Below are positions 1 to 9,311 of a stretch of 64,000 bases of DNA, one piece after another. The position numbers were made by a program, and so were the translations under genes. The stretch comes from Labilibaculum filiforme (GTDB lineage Bacteria > Bacteroidota > Bacteroidia > Bacteroidales > Marinifilaceae), in assembly GCF_002843315.1 (NCBI RefSeq), contig NZ_MVDD01000016.1, forward strand, positions 1-64,000. Reading direction: 5' to 3'. Positions within the stretch are counted from its first letter, which is position 1, and each line of letters opens with the position of its first letter. Below the pieces are notes generated by a model. That model was not told the DNA's origin and ran no database searches. It saw nothing but the letters and a program-made list of their open reading frames with translations.

Positions 1-1
1 C

Positions 2-91
2 AATGCAAAACTGAAAGCATTCAGAGCATCACTTAGAGGGGTGAGGGATATTAACTTCTTCCTTTTTAGAGTCGCTAAAATATATGCTTAA
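2..91 (+). mobile_element. 3' end of an IS transposase gene, cut by the window edge
   Basis: Reading from base 2 gives 29 codons and a TAA stop at 89-91. The peptide contains KAFRASLRGVRDINFFLFR and ends in KIYA. This resembles the C-terminal tail of the DDE transposases of ISL3-like elements that are common in Bacteroidota (recognised from memory of the family). Only the tail is visible, so completeness cannot be judged. The bases after the stop (about 98-123) may hold the right terminal inverted repeat, but without the left end this cannot be shown. No other gene lies between here and the terminator at 154-191. Confidence 0.6.
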
Positions 92-153
92 AAAATCTTA
101 CTCCACCTGATATTCGAATTGATCCAATTATTATAGAAAAAGAATGCTATTCA

Positions 154-191
154 ATAAAAAAATCCCGATCTGCAACTGCAAATCGGGATTT
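154..191 (-). terminator. Intrinsic terminator of the S9 peptidase gene
   Basis: A 10-bp perfect stem (AAATCCCGAT at 160-169 with ATCGGGATTT at 182-191) and a 12-base loop. On the minus strand it is followed by a run of seven T. It lies 24 bases beyond the stop codon of the peptidase gene. Confidence 0.85.
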
Positions 192-214
192 CAAATATCT
201 AGATAAAGAGAGTT

Positions 215-2728
215 TTAGTTTCTTGGCTGATCGTTTTGCATTTCTACATAATCGGCGCTGTTTCTATAATCGCCAAGTAAATGCTTACAGAAATATTCAC
301 CACGCAACCAAAACGAATATTCGCTCATGTTGCCAAATCCATGTCGTTGTCCGGGATAAACAAAGAAATCGAATCGTTTGTTGGCTTTTATCAAGGCATT
401 GGCCATTCTAATGGTATTACCAGGATGTACATTGTTGTCGATATCGCCAGTAACAATTAGTAACTTTCCTTTTAGGTTCTTAGCCAAGCTTGGATTCTCG
501 TCGATTTTATAAATAAAGCTAGTGTCTCCTTTTTCAGAAACTTCCTCTTTTACACCATGATGAGTCTCGCTCCACCAGCGGTTGTAAATGTTGTTGTCGT
601 GATTTCCGGCTGCCGAAACAGCTACTTTAAAGAAATCAGGGTAAACCAACATTGCAGCTGTAGACATGAACCCACCGCCTGAGTGTCCAAAGATTCCTAC
701 TTTAGTAATATCGATAAAGTTAAATCGGTCGGCCAATTGTTCCAAACCAACTTTTTTATCTTCCAAACCATAATCTCTTAGGTTGCCATAACCATAGTTG
801 TGATACCATTTCGATCGGGCAGGATGTCCACCTCTGTTTCCAATAGTAACCACAATAAATCCTAATTGTGCCATACGGTCGGCTCTGTCCATATGAGTCG
901 AAAAGCTTTTGTAAACGGCTTCGGTTTGTGGTCCTGGGTAAACATAGGTAAGAACAGGATATTTTTTGTTAGGATCAAAATCGAATGGCTTGTACATCAC
1001 CCCATAAATATCGGTTACTCCGTCGCCAGCTTTCACCATAAATGGCTCTGGAAATTGATAGCCAGTTTCAAATAATCGAGAAAGATCAGTGGTTTCCAAA
1101 TCGATTATTTTACTGCCTTTTGAATTGTATAAGGCCGAAACAGGAGCTGTATTTACTCTAGATGAGTTGTTTACAAAGTAGTTGTTCTGATCGTTCAGAC
1201 TAACATCGTGCGAAAAGTTTCCTTTGTTTAATAGCTTAAGTCCTGTACCATCAAAATTTACACTGTAAAGGTGAGTGTAGTATGGATCTTCGTCCTTCTC
1301 ACGAGCATTTCCTGTAAAGTAAAGCACTCTGTTTTTTTCATCAATTCCCTCAATTTCTTCACAGTGCCATGGTCCTGATGTGATTTGATTCTTTAGGTTT
1401 CCTTCTCCATCGTAAAGGTAGAAATGTGCCCAGCCATCGCGTTCCGACCAGTGAATTAGTTCTTTTCCATTGTTTACAAAACCCAATTGCTTGGTTTCAA
1501 TATAGGTGTTTAAACGTTCTTCAATAAGTACTTTTACTTCACCGGTTGTGGTGTTGGCAGTACAAATATCAACACGTTTCATATCGCGACTCTGACGCTT
1601 GAAATACAATAAATCGCTTGTGGCCGACAGCCATTTTGAAAACTTTAGTTCATCATCGGCATCCATCTTTTTTCGAGGAGCTCTTAGAATAGAAAGGGTT
1701 TGATCTTTAAAAGCTGCGGTTTTAACTTTTACAGATTTTTTACTTTCCCAATCGAAAATTAGAATTTCATATTGTGGAGCTTCTTTTTCTCCTGGCATAT
1801 GGTATTTGTATTTTTCTAATGTTGGTCGGGGCGAAGCTACCGAGTTAATCACCCAAAGATCTTTAACTTCACGCTCATCTTCTCGGGTTAGTGCAAACTT
1901 TTTAGAGTCGGAAGAAAAAGTTACATAGGTTTCTTTTCGTTTGTCTTTTTCTTCTTCTATCTCTTTGTTGGTTTTGCCATAAGTGCCACTACCATAGCTA
2001 TAATATTCTACACCATCGGTAGTTAATTCATGTTCGATAATGGTAGAATCTTTCTCGTTTTTTTGTGCTTTTTTATAGTTTTCGGCATCCATCCAATAAA
2101 GGTTGTGATGTTTTGCAAAAATCACATACTCTTGATTTGGAGCTACCGAAGCCCACTCTTTTTGCTCTAATGGCTTTTCAAACTCATTCAACAAATTTAG
2201 TTTTTGAGAAGCAATATGGTATTCGAAATGCCATACTTTAGGAATCATTTTCTTTTTGGCTTTTTTCTTTTTTTCGCCATCTTTTTCTTCTTCCTGTTTG
2301 TCTCCGTCTTCCTCGTCGTCTTTTTCTTCCTCTTCTACCAGCTCACTTTTTACTTCAAACTGAATTGTTTTTTCATTATTAATAAATTTCAGCTTACTAA
2401 TATCTAAGTGCTGTGCATCAAACGGATCGGCAGTTAAACGGCTAATGTCAGCAGCCATTTTTACGGCATTAAACAGTTCCGATTTTGTGTTGTTTACCGG
2501 ATTAACTAAATAGTAGAATTCTCCTTCAGATGTTTTGTAGTTGTACCAGAATTTTTCACCACTTTTTAGCCAATGAGGATCAACACTGGTCGAAAAAACT
2601 ATTTTTCTTAGTCGGTTTGGCGAGAATTTAGCCGCCAATTCATAATTTGCTTTGGTAACAGGCGTTTCCTGTGCAAATAATCCTATTCCCATTACTACTA
2701 ATAGGAGGGTAAGTAAATTTTTTTTCAT
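215..2728 (-). CDS. Exported S9 family peptidase, dipeptidyl-peptidase IV-like
   Basis: 837 residues. A signal peptide (about residues 1-19, ending GLFAQ) sends it to the periplasm. The N-terminal DPPIV beta-propeller spans about 50-570 and the C-terminal alpha/beta hydrolase about 600-825. The catalytic triad is visible: Ser683 in GHSGGG, Asp764 in DNNVHP and His796 in GQRHGFG, with the order and spacing of family S9B. Such enzymes remove N-terminal dipeptides, usually after Pro or Ala, during peptide use. Residues about 132-160 form a very acidic then Lys-rich low-complexity stretch inside the propeller, which is unusual. The gene stands alone with its own terminator. Confidence 0.9.
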   Translation of the reverse strand: MKKNLLTLLLVVMGIGLFAQETPVTKANYELAAKFSPNRLRKIVFSTSVDPHWLKSGEKFWYNYKTSEGEFYYLVNPVNNTKSELFNAVKMAADISRLTADPFDAQHLDISKLKFINNEKTIQFEVKSELVEEEEKDDEEDGDKQEEEKDGEKKKKAKKKMIPKVWHFEYHIASQKLNLLNEFEKPLEQKEWASVAPNQEYVIFAKHHNLYWMDAENYKKAQKNEKDSTIIEHELTTDGVEYYSYGSGTYGKTNKEIEEEKDKRKETYVTFSSDSKKFALTREDEREVKDLWVINSVASPRPTLEKYKYHMPGEKEAPQYEILIFDWESKKSVKVKTAAFKDQTLSILRAPRKKMDADDELKFSKWLSATSDLLYFKRQSRDMKRVDICTANTTTGEVKVLIEERLNTYIETKQLGFVNNGKELIHWSERDGWAHFYLYDGEGNLKNQITSGPWHCEEIEGIDEKNRVLYFTGNAREKDEDPYYTHLYSVNFDGTGLKLLNKGNFSHDVSLNDQNNYFVNNSSRVNTAPVSALYNSKGSKIIDLETTDLSRLFETGYQFPEPFMVKAGDGVTDIYGVMYKPFDFDPNKKYPVLTYVYPGPQTEAVYKSFSTHMDRADRMAQLGFIVVTIGNRGGHPARSKWYHNYGYGNLRDYGLEDKKVGLEQLADRFNFIDITKVGIFGHSGGGFMSTAAMLVYPDFFKVAVSAAGNHDNNIYNRWWSETHHGVKEEVSEKGDTSFIYKIDENPSLAKNLKGKLLIVTGDIDNNVHPGNTIRMANALIKANKRFDFFVYPGQRHGFGNMSEYSFWLRGEYFCKHLLGDYRNSADYVEMQNDQPRN

Positions 2729-2872
2729 GTAATTGAGTTATGCTGTGTTGTATTAAGACAACTAAAATAGAAATAGGATGAATAAGAAGTCTTCTTTTTT
2801 TTCACTTTTCGATAAGAGGGTTCATTTTCGGGATGTATGAGCGGTAATTAAGATTCTAAAGTCTGCTAAATT

Positions 2873-3418
2873 TTATGTTGCCGATAGTTCTAATAGTTTA
2901 AGAACAGTATTCCAGTTGCGTGATGTGGCTTTTACTTTTAGTTTCGATTCGAAAAACTGATTGCTGAGTTTGGTTTTGTGATAGGGACCAGAACAGTAGA
3001 TAAAAATATCTTTATGGATAATTTGAAAACAGTCTGGTTCAAAGTTTAATGCACTAATTGTTTTGATTAAATCTTCTTTTGGGTTTTCGTTAAGAAAAGT
3101 AAGACAGAGGTTTTTATTTTCATGAATTCCGATATATGGATTTGTCTGAACAGATTGTTGCCATTCTTCTTGTGTTCGCACAATTACCGGTACTTCGAAT
3201 CCGTATTTTTTTAAGATATTCTGACTTATTATTAATGCTACTTCATGATTTGGGCATTTTTGGTAGTCGAAAATTACGTTTCCGCTTTGTATGTAACTTT
3301 TACAATTTGTAAACCCTAAATCGGCATACATATCTTTAAGATCTGCCATTAATATTTTCCGCTTACCACCAACATTTATTCCTCGTAACAGGGAAATATA
3401 TTTTGTATTCTCGTTCAT
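2873..3418 (-). CDS. DUF1697 family protein
   Basis: 181 residues. The N-terminus has the family pattern SLLRGINVGG followed by MADLK and a SYIQSGNVIF segment, so it is a full-length DUF1697 protein. The biochemical function of the family is unknown. No signal peptide or membrane segment is seen, so it should be cytoplasmic. It lies 37 bases downstream of the thioesterase gene on the same strand and the two may be cotranscribed. No terminator is evident after it. Confidence 0.85.
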   Translation of the reverse strand: MNENTKYISLLRGINVGGKRKILMADLKDMYADLGFTNCKSYIQSGNVIFDYQKCPNHEVALIISQNILKKYGFEVPVIVRTQEEWQQSVQTNPYIGIHENKNLCLTFLNENPKEDLIKTISALNFEPDCFQIIHKDIFIYCSGPYHKTKLSNQFFESKLKVKATSRNWNTVLKLLELSAT

Positions 3419-3455
3419 AGTAATTAGTTAGTGGTGAGTAATATAACTTAGTAAA

Positions 3456-3884
3456 TTATTCTGCTTGTGTTTGCAGTTTTGCTTCTTCGTAAGCTTTAAG
3501 TAAGCGCTTTGGAACTAGGGAAGGTCTTTGTTTTTCAAGATTGTAAAAACAACCGATTTGTTTGCCTTTGCAATGAATAAGGTCACCAGAGAATATTTCA
3601 AGATCCATTTCCCATTTGCTCGATCCTAAATTTTTAATTCTGCATATTCCCCTGGGATGATCATGAATGGTTAAGGGAAGCTTGTAATGTACTTCTGTTT
3701 TAATTAATATAGGAGATATGTTGGTGGCTATCATTTCATTATAGGGGAAGTGTTTCTCTAAAAAAAGATGCCTTAAATCTTCAAACCATCTAATATATAC
3801 AATATTACTTACGATTCCCATTGCGTCAATATCATAGGCTTTAATGCCTATTTCCATTTCAACGATCATTAAATTATCTGTCAT
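3456..3884 (-). CDS. Acyl-CoA thioesterase of the hot-dog (4HBT/YbgC) family
   Basis: 142 residues, the normal size of a single hot-dog domain. The segment YDIDAMGIVSNIVYIRWFED (about 17-36) matches the 4HBT active-site region, where an Asp followed by a helix containing YxRWFE is conserved. Members hydrolyse acyl-CoA thioesters. The chain-length preference cannot be read from sequence, and some relatives are acyl-ACP thioesterases. Its downstream neighbour is the DUF1697 gene. The upstream gap holds the aroC terminator, so this unit is separate from the aromatic operon. Confidence 0.8.
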   Translation of the reverse strand: MTDNLMIVEMEIGIKAYDIDAMGIVSNIVYIRWFEDLRHLFLEKHFPYNEMIATNISPILIKTEVHYKLPLTIHDHPRGICRIKNLGSSKWEMDLEIFSGDLIHCKGKQIGCFYNLEKQRPSLVPKRLLKAYEEAKLQTQAE

Positions 3885-4029
3885 TATTTATGATTTTTAG
3901 GTGCTTGTTTTGTTGCGTGGTAAATGTAATTATTTAAGGGTTAATATTTAATTGCATTTACTATGAAATTAATGCTTTGCTTTGCGAATTGCTAAGGAGG
4001 TGTAGCTATTCATTGAGAAATTGAAATAA

Positions 4030-4067
4030 GAAAACCCCACAAAGAAATTAATCTAGTGGGGGTTATG
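4030..4067 (-). terminator. Terminator at the 3' end of the aromatic operon
   Basis: Stem AACCCCAC (4033-4040) with GTGGGGGTT (4056-4064). On the minus strand the stem is followed by TTTTC and an AT-rich tail. It sits about 20 bases beyond the aroC stop codon. A weaker T run on the other side could also stop plus-strand transcription. Confidence 0.75.
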
Positions 4068-4085
4068 TTTTTAGTGATCTGTGCC

Positions 4086-5066
4086 TTATCTTCTGGCTTT
4101 ATCTAATAATTTTAAATCAGCCAATGCAATTGCAGTTGCGGCTTCAATAATTACTGGTACTCGTAATGCTATGCAGGCATCGTGTCTACCTTCAATTAGT
4201 AAATCTTCTACTTCTCCTTTGGCAAAATTCATGGTTTTCTGATTAATGCCAATCGATGAGGTTGGTTTAATAGCCACACGAAATACAAGTTCGTTTCCGT
4301 TGGTAATTCCTCCATTAATTCCTCCTGCATGATTGGTTTCTGTTTTTCCTGATGCATCAATAAAATTATCGTTGTGCTCCGAACCTTTCATTTTAGCAGC
4401 AGCAAAGCCAGAACCAAATTCGATTCCTTTGGTTGCAGGGATAGCAAAAATAAGGTGAGAAATCATCGATTCTACCGAATCGAAGAAGGGTTCGCCATAT
4501 CCAATTGGAAGATTGTTAGCGCGACATTCTACAATACCTCCAACCGAATCGTGTGCAAGTAAAGCTTCTTCAACAGCAGCGTCAAAATCTGTTTTACCAC
4601 CAACTTCAGTTAGTTTGGCATCAATTTTCACATTGCCTAATATCTTTTTGGCAACCACGCCTGCCGCAACAATACCAAGGGTAATTCTTCCTGAAAAATG
4701 ACCACCTCCCGTATAATCATTGTGTTCTCCAAATTTATGTTTCGCAACAAAATCGGCATGTCCAGGGCGTGGACTGTCTAATAAATTACTGTAGTCTTTC
4801 GATTTAGTATTTTTGTTGTGGAATAGGATAATTAAAGGGGCACCAGTAGTTTTTCCTTCAAAGGTACCACTTAGTATGCTTGGCATATCTGCTTCAATTC
4901 GCGGGGTTGTACCTCTCGCTCCAGCCTTTCTACGACTTAAATCCGGTAAAAGGTCTTCATCTGTTAAGTCGATTCCCGATGGGCATCCGTCGATGGTAAT
5001 TCCAACTCCTTTGCCATGAGATTCTCCAAATATGCTAAGTCTAAATATTCTTCCGAAATTATTCAT
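4086..5066 (-). CDS. aroC: Chorismate synthase
   Basis: 326 residues. It converts 5-enolpyruvylshikimate-3-phosphate to chorismate using reduced FMN, the last shikimate-pathway step. Visible family signatures are FGESHG near residue 13, the RRKAGARGTTPRIEAD region (about 45-60), the GHADF segment, TGGGHFSGR, and NHAGGINGG toward the C-terminus. Many orthologues have about 350-360 residues; this one is somewhat shorter, but all core blocks seem present. It is the last gene of the leftward aromatic operon, 54 bases after the DUF523 gene, and is followed by a terminator. The operon is expected to be controlled by the tandem attenuators at 11482-11765. Confidence 0.95.
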   Translation of the reverse strand: MNNFGRIFRLSIFGESHGKGVGITIDGCPSGIDLTDEDLLPDLSRRKAGARGTTPRIEADMPSILSGTFEGKTTGAPLIILFHNKNTKSKDYSNLLDSPRPGHADFVAKHKFGEHNDYTGGGHFSGRITLGIVAAGVVAKKILGNVKIDAKLTEVGGKTDFDAAVEEALLAHDSVGGIVECRANNLPIGYGEPFFDSVESMISHLIFAIPATKGIEFGSGFAAAKMKGSEHNDNFIDASGKTETNHAGGINGGITNGNELVFRVAIKPTSSIGINQKTMNFAKGEVEDLLIEGRHDACIALRVPVIIEAATAIALADLKLLDKARR

Positions 5067-5120
5067 TTATTGTAATTATTAGTATACAGTCATATAGTAG
5101 CTAGTAAAAATAGCTATTGT

Positions 5121-5570
5121 TTATTTTTCATTGTCAAGTAGTGAATGAAAATTTACTTCATTTCGAATTTGCACTCCATTTTTTGCCAGTAATTCGGCAG
5201 TAAGGCCATTTCCTTTTCGATGTTTTCCAGTGAAACTGCCATCATAAATTTTTCCATATCCGCATGACGGACTGTTGGCTTTTAAAATTACCATGTTGCA
5301 ATTTAAGGCTTTTGCAACATTTATGACTATTTCGGCACCTTTTGTAAATTGGGATGTATAGTCGTTTTTATCTTGGTCAATCACCTTTAATTCATTATTT
5401 ACTTGTACAATTTCGCAAGATATACGAGGCGTACCTAGGCCTCCTAATACCTCTGGACAAAGAGCGAGGGCTTTATTTTCCAGTACAAGTTGCTTAATTT
5501 CTGGAATTTCGTTGCTTTTGCCATCGTACCTGCATTCACAACCGGCTAAACAAGCGCTAACTATTATCAT
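5121..5570 (-). CDS. DUF523 family protein inside the aromatic operon
   Basis: 149 residues. The N-terminus VSACLAGCECRYDGKSN, the CPEVLGGLGTPR block and the NSPSCGYGKIYDG block are the conserved Cys-containing motifs of DUF523. The function is unknown; the conserved cysteines suggest metal or redox chemistry (inference). It lies between aroA (87 bases upstream) and aroC (54 bases downstream) on the same strand. No terminator separates them, so it is probably cotranscribed with the shikimate genes. Whether this placement means a role in aromatic metabolism is open. Confidence 0.85.
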   Translation of the reverse strand: MIIVSACLAGCECRYDGKSNEIPEIKQLVLENKALALCPEVLGGLGTPRISCEIVQVNNELKVIDQDKNDYTSQFTKGAEIVINVAKALNCNMVILKANSPSCGYGKIYDGSFTGKHRKGNGLTAELLAKNGVQIRNEVNFHSLLDNEK

Positions 5571-5656
5571 AGGTAAATTTAAATGCTTAAAAAGGGTTTC
5601 ATGTCAAGTAGTGATTTATTGTTTCACTTCTTAGATCTAATGTTTTATTCTATTGT

Positions 5657-6934
5657 TTATACAAACTGACTATCGAAATAAAATTGAGCAACTCCGCCAC
5701 CTATTTTTCGTAAATCCGTAAAGAATTCTGGATACGATTTGGCTACGCATTCGTGCTGACCAATTTCAATCGGACTTGGAGATGCTAATGCGGTAACCGC
5801 AAGTGCCATGGCAATTCGATGATCGTTATTACTTTTTGCTAATCCTCCTTTTACTTTGCCACCGGGAATAATCATTTCATCACCTTCGATGCGAATTGGA
5901 ACTCCGAGCTTTAAAAATTCTTTTTTTAGAACGAGACCACGATTACACTCTTTATATTCTAATCGGTGAACTCCTGTAATTCTGGTTTCTCCAGCACAAT
6001 GAGCTGCTAAAGCAACTAAAGGAGGGAAAAGATCAGGACTATGTGTTGCATCAAAATCAAAGGCATTTAAGCCTTTCTTCTCTACTGTTAAATTGTTTCC
6101 TTCCCATTTAATGGAAGCTCCGCATTTTTGCAAGGCATCTAAAATTGCTTTGTCAGCTTGATAAGAATCAGGATTCATATGCTCCAAAGTAATACTTCCT
6201 GTTAATGCTCCAGCAACTAAAAGAGGAGCTGCCGAACTCCAATCTGCCTCAATTGTGTACTCCGTTGGTTGATAGATTTGATTTCCTTTTATATGAAAGT
6301 TCTCGTAATTCTCATGCTCTATTTCAATACCGAAATGCTTTATTAGATCCAGAGTCATGTTGATGTAAGGAATACTTTTTAAGTCTTTTACTTTCAGTGT
6401 TGTATCTTCGTCTCGTAAGGGCAGAGCCATTAATAGACCTGTGAGGAATTGAGAACCAAGCGATCCGTCAATTTTTGCAAAATTACTCTTGTAGCCACCT
6501 TTTATACGAATGGGTAGAAATCCTTTGCCAGGATTTTGACAATCAATACCCAAATTTTCCAATCCTTCGATAATGTTCTGAACGGGTCTTTTTAAGATGC
6601 TTCCAGTTCCAGTAATTTCCATTTCTTCTGGTTTTAACGCAACAATCGGCGAGAACATCCTTAATGAAAGTCCCGATTCTCCAACATGAATGCTTTTGGG
6701 AGCTTCGCTTACTTTGGAAGTTATCTCTAAAGAATTTTCCTTTTTGGTGACAACCGAACCCATTCGCTGGATGATATCTGTTGCGGCATCCGCATCTTCA
6801 CATTTACAAGGATTGTGAATTACAGAGTTTCCGTTAGCCAACATGGTAGCGGCTAAAGCTCTTTGCATCATGCTTTTCGAGGAAGGAGGGGTTAGTTTTC
6901 CTTTAATGGTTGAGGATTGGATTCGAACTCTCAT
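5657..6934 (-). CDS. aroA: 3-phosphoshikimate 1-carboxyvinyltransferase (EPSP synthase)
   Basis: 425 residues, normal length. It transfers the enolpyruvyl group of PEP to shikimate-3-phosphate. The N-terminal LTPPSSKSMMQRALAA matches the substrate-binding PxSKSxxxRAL pattern, and GESGLSLRMFSPI matches the GNAGTAxR-like PEP-binding block. Near the C-terminus, SNNDHRIAMALAV is the family DHRxAM motif. It lies 12 bases downstream of aroB and upstream of DUF523 in the aromatic operon. The start ATG at 6934 fits the family N-terminus. Confidence 0.95.
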   Translation of the reverse strand: MRVRIQSSTIKGKLTPPSSKSMMQRALAATMLANGNSVIHNPCKCEDADAATDIIQRMGSVVTKKENSLEITSKVSEAPKSIHVGESGLSLRMFSPIVALKPEEMEITGTGSILKRPVQNIIEGLENLGIDCQNPGKGFLPIRIKGGYKSNFAKIDGSLGSQFLTGLLMALPLRDEDTTLKVKDLKSIPYINMTLDLIKHFGIEIEHENYENFHIKGNQIYQPTEYTIEADWSSAAPLLVAGALTGSITLEHMNPDSYQADKAILDALQKCGASIKWEGNNLTVEKKGLNAFDFDATHSPDLFPPLVALAAHCAGETRITGVHRLEYKECNRGLVLKKEFLKLGVPIRIEGDEMIIPGGKVKGGLAKSNNDHRIAMALAVTALASPSPIEIGQHECVAKSYPEFFTDLRKIGGGVAQFYFDSQFV

Positions 6935-6946
6935 AATTTTGGTTTT

Positions 6947-7990
6947 TTAAAGGGCTGATTTAGGATTGGCACAAAGTCCAATCACCATGGTTTTTAGTTC
7001 TTCAATAGGAATGGTAACAATGGTGGCTTCTCCTATTTTTTTTAGTAGAATAAAATCTATCGTTGATCGATTTTTCTTTTTGTCTTTAATTAAATATTGA
7101 TTAATAGTTTCCGCAGAAACATCATGCTGTAATGGTAATCCAAAGTCATTTAATAAATTATTGACCTTTTTAGTGTTATCCTCACTTAATTCACACAAAT
7201 CTTGAGATATCCGGCAAGCTAAATTCATTCCTACAGATATCGCTTCTCCGTGAGTTAAATCAGAATTATTTTCAATAGCATGACCAATAGTATGGCCGAA
7301 ATTTAATTTCTTACGTTCTCCTTTTTCAAGAGGATCGCCTTCTACCACTTCAGTTTTAATGGAAACAGCTCGGTATACTAAATCTTCCATCAAATTAGGA
7401 TCTAAATTCAGTAATGCTTCCCGATTTTCCTTTAGAAAATAGTACAGATTTTCATCTTTAATGAAAGCGTGCTTAATTACTTCCCCAAATCCACTTCTAA
7501 CTTCCCGTTTAGGTAAGCTTTGTAGCAAAACCGGATCGCAAATCACAAACCTTGGAGGATTAAACCTGCCAATCATATTCTTTAGTTTGCCAAAATTGAT
7601 TCCATTTTTGCCACCAACACTCGCGTCTACCTGAGATAGTAGGGAGGTACTAATAAAGCCGAACTCAAGTCCTCTCATAAAAATAGAAGCAACAAAACCA
7701 GTAACATCAGAAACCAAACCGCCTCCCATTCCCAACAAAAAACTATTTCTGTCAGCACCTCTATCTAGCAATTGCTCAATAATTTTTTCGACCGTTAGCC
7801 AGTTTTTATTTCCTTCGCCACAACCCATAACGATATAATCGAATTGCTTAACAAAGTCGGAATAATGTTTATATATATTCTCATCGCAAATCAGAAAGCA
7901 TTTCTTCTCGGGGAGATACTTGCTAAGGTTGAGATAAGATTCTCCAACATAAATACTGCTGTTTTGTTTTTCGATGTGTATGGTCTTCAT
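6947..7990 (-). CDS. aroB: 3-dehydroquinate synthase
   Basis: About 347 residues from the ATG at 7990. It cyclises DAHP to 3-dehydroquinate with NAD and a divalent metal. Family blocks seen are GGGLVSDVTGFVASIFMRG (NAD binding), TSLLSQVDASVGGKNGIN, and the metal-binding GHTIGHAIE. An in-frame ATG at 8047 would add 19 residues (MRLIVSHNL...) that do not look like the family and come from a TCTC-rich spacer, so 7990 (MKTIHIEKQ) is preferred. It sits between the DAHP synthase-chorismate mutase gene and aroA in the aromatic operon. Confidence 0.93.
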   Translation of the reverse strand: MKTIHIEKQNSSIYVGESYLNLSKYLPEKKCFLICDENIYKHYSDFVKQFDYIVMGCGEGNKNWLTVEKIIEQLLDRGADRNSFLLGMGGGLVSDVTGFVASIFMRGLEFGFISTSLLSQVDASVGGKNGINFGKLKNMIGRFNPPRFVICDPVLLQSLPKREVRSGFGEVIKHAFIKDENLYYFLKENREALLNLDPNLMEDLVYRAVSIKTEVVEGDPLEKGERKKLNFGHTIGHAIENNSDLTHGEAISVGMNLACRISQDLCELSEDNTKKVNNLLNDFGLPLQHDVSAETINQYLIKDKKKNRSTIDFILLKKIGEATIVTIPIEELKTMVIGLCANPKSAL

Positions 7991-8076
7991 TGTTTTAAAG
8001 AGATGTGAGATAGGAGATATTAGATTATGAGAGACGATCAATCTCATCTCTCATTTCTAAATTCTCAAACCTATTG

Positions 8077-9162
8077 TTATGAGTTCATGATTTCTTCCTG
8101 CTGATTGATTGATTCTTGGTGGATGGCTTTGAATAAGCTATTAATGAATTGTTCACTAAATCCTTTTTTCTTTCCATTTTCCATGCTTTTTTCTAAAATA
8201 GATCCCCAACGTTTGTTTTGTAAAACGGTGATGTTATTTTCTTTTTTATAGTGACCAATAGTTTTGGCAACCTGCATGCGATTTTCCAATAACTCTAATA
8301 ATTTTTGATCGAAATCATCAATTAAATGTCTTAATTCGCCAAGGGTGTTGTCAACCAGTTCATTACCAGCTTCTGGGTCGCGAAGTACCAAGTTGGCCAA
8401 AAGTTCTTTAAGTGCTACTGGGGTTAATTGTTGTTTGGCATCACTCCAAGCTTCTTCTGGCTTGCAATGCGATTCAATAATTAATCCTTCGTAGTTTAAA
8501 TCCATCGATTTTTGAGCTACTTCATCTAATAAATCACGGTCTCCTGTAATATGACTAGGATCGCAGAATATTGGCAGTTGTGGCATTCTTCTCTTTAATT
8601 CAATTGGAATTTGCCATTGAGGATCATTTCTGTATTTTAATTTCTGGTAGGTCGAAAATCCACGGTGAATTGCGGCTAATCGTGTTAGTCCAACAGCATG
8701 AAGTCTTTCTATTGCACCCATCCATAATTCTAGATCGGGATTGATAGGATTTTTTACTAAAACTGGAATGTCGTGACCACGTAAAGCATCAGCAATTTCC
8801 TGAACAGCAAATGGATTAACTGTAGTTCTTGCTCCAATCCATAAAATATCTACGCCTGCACCTAAAGCTAGTTCAACGTGACGGGCATTGGCAACTTCTG
8901 TTGCAGTAATTAATCCGGTTTCTTCTTTTACTTTTTGCAACCAGATCAATCCTTTTGCTCCAATTCCTTCAAAACTATTTGGACGGGTACGTGGTTTCCA
9001 AATTCCGGCACGGAAAATTGGAATACCCGCTGCTTTAATGCCACGTGCAGCATCCATTACTTGTTCTTCAGTTTCTGCACTACAAGGTCCTGCAATAACA
9101 AGAGGGCGCGTACTGACATCTATTGGCCAGCTACTTAGTGGTTTGATATCCATGTCTTTCAT
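8077..9162 (-). CDS. aroF: Bifunctional DAHP synthase / chorismate mutase
   Basis: 361 residues. Residues about 15-265 form a class I (KDPG aldolase-like) DAHP synthase, with PLVIAGPCSAETEEQ, FRAGIWKPRTRPNSFEG and ITGDRDLL visible. It condenses PEP with erythrose-4-phosphate, the first shikimate step. Residues about 270-355 form an AroQ-type chorismate mutase (LRHLIDDFDQKLLELLENRM, then K-ENNITV), which makes prephenate. In related fusions the mutase domain also mediates feedback inhibition (family knowledge). It is flanked by tyrA upstream and aroB downstream on the same strand. The symbol aroF is a family-level label; Bacteroidota naming varies. Confidence 0.93.
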   Translation of the reverse strand: MKDMDIKPLSSWPIDVSTRPLVIAGPCSAETEEQVMDAARGIKAAGIPIFRAGIWKPRTRPNSFEGIGAKGLIWLQKVKEETGLITATEVANARHVELALGAGVDILWIGARTTVNPFAVQEIADALRGHDIPVLVKNPINPDLELWMGAIERLHAVGLTRLAAIHRGFSTYQKLKYRNDPQWQIPIELKRRMPQLPIFCDPSHITGDRDLLDEVAQKSMDLNYEGLIIESHCKPEEAWSDAKQQLTPVALKELLANLVLRDPEAGNELVDNTLGELRHLIDDFDQKLLELLENRMQVAKTIGHYKKENNITVLQNKRWGSILEKSMENGKKKGFSEQFINSLFKAIHQESINQQEEIMNS

Positions 9163-9311
9163 TATATTGTTTTTTATACTCTTTTTCGAGTGATTAAAAA
9201 TATGGTTTTTACTTAGATGATATTCCGTACTATATTATGCTACTTTTTAACTAAACTACATGTATAAGAAGCAAATTGTTATTTTATTCTTGTCGCCTTT
9301 TTTGCAAATAA

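Noticed and set aside
2204-2407. Phe-rich plus-strand ORF
   Set aside because: It is the antisense shadow of the Glu/Lys-rich segment of the S9 peptidase.
7991-8047. Extended aroB start at 8047
   Set aside because: The added residues derive from a TCTC-repeat spacer and do not resemble the AroB N-terminus.
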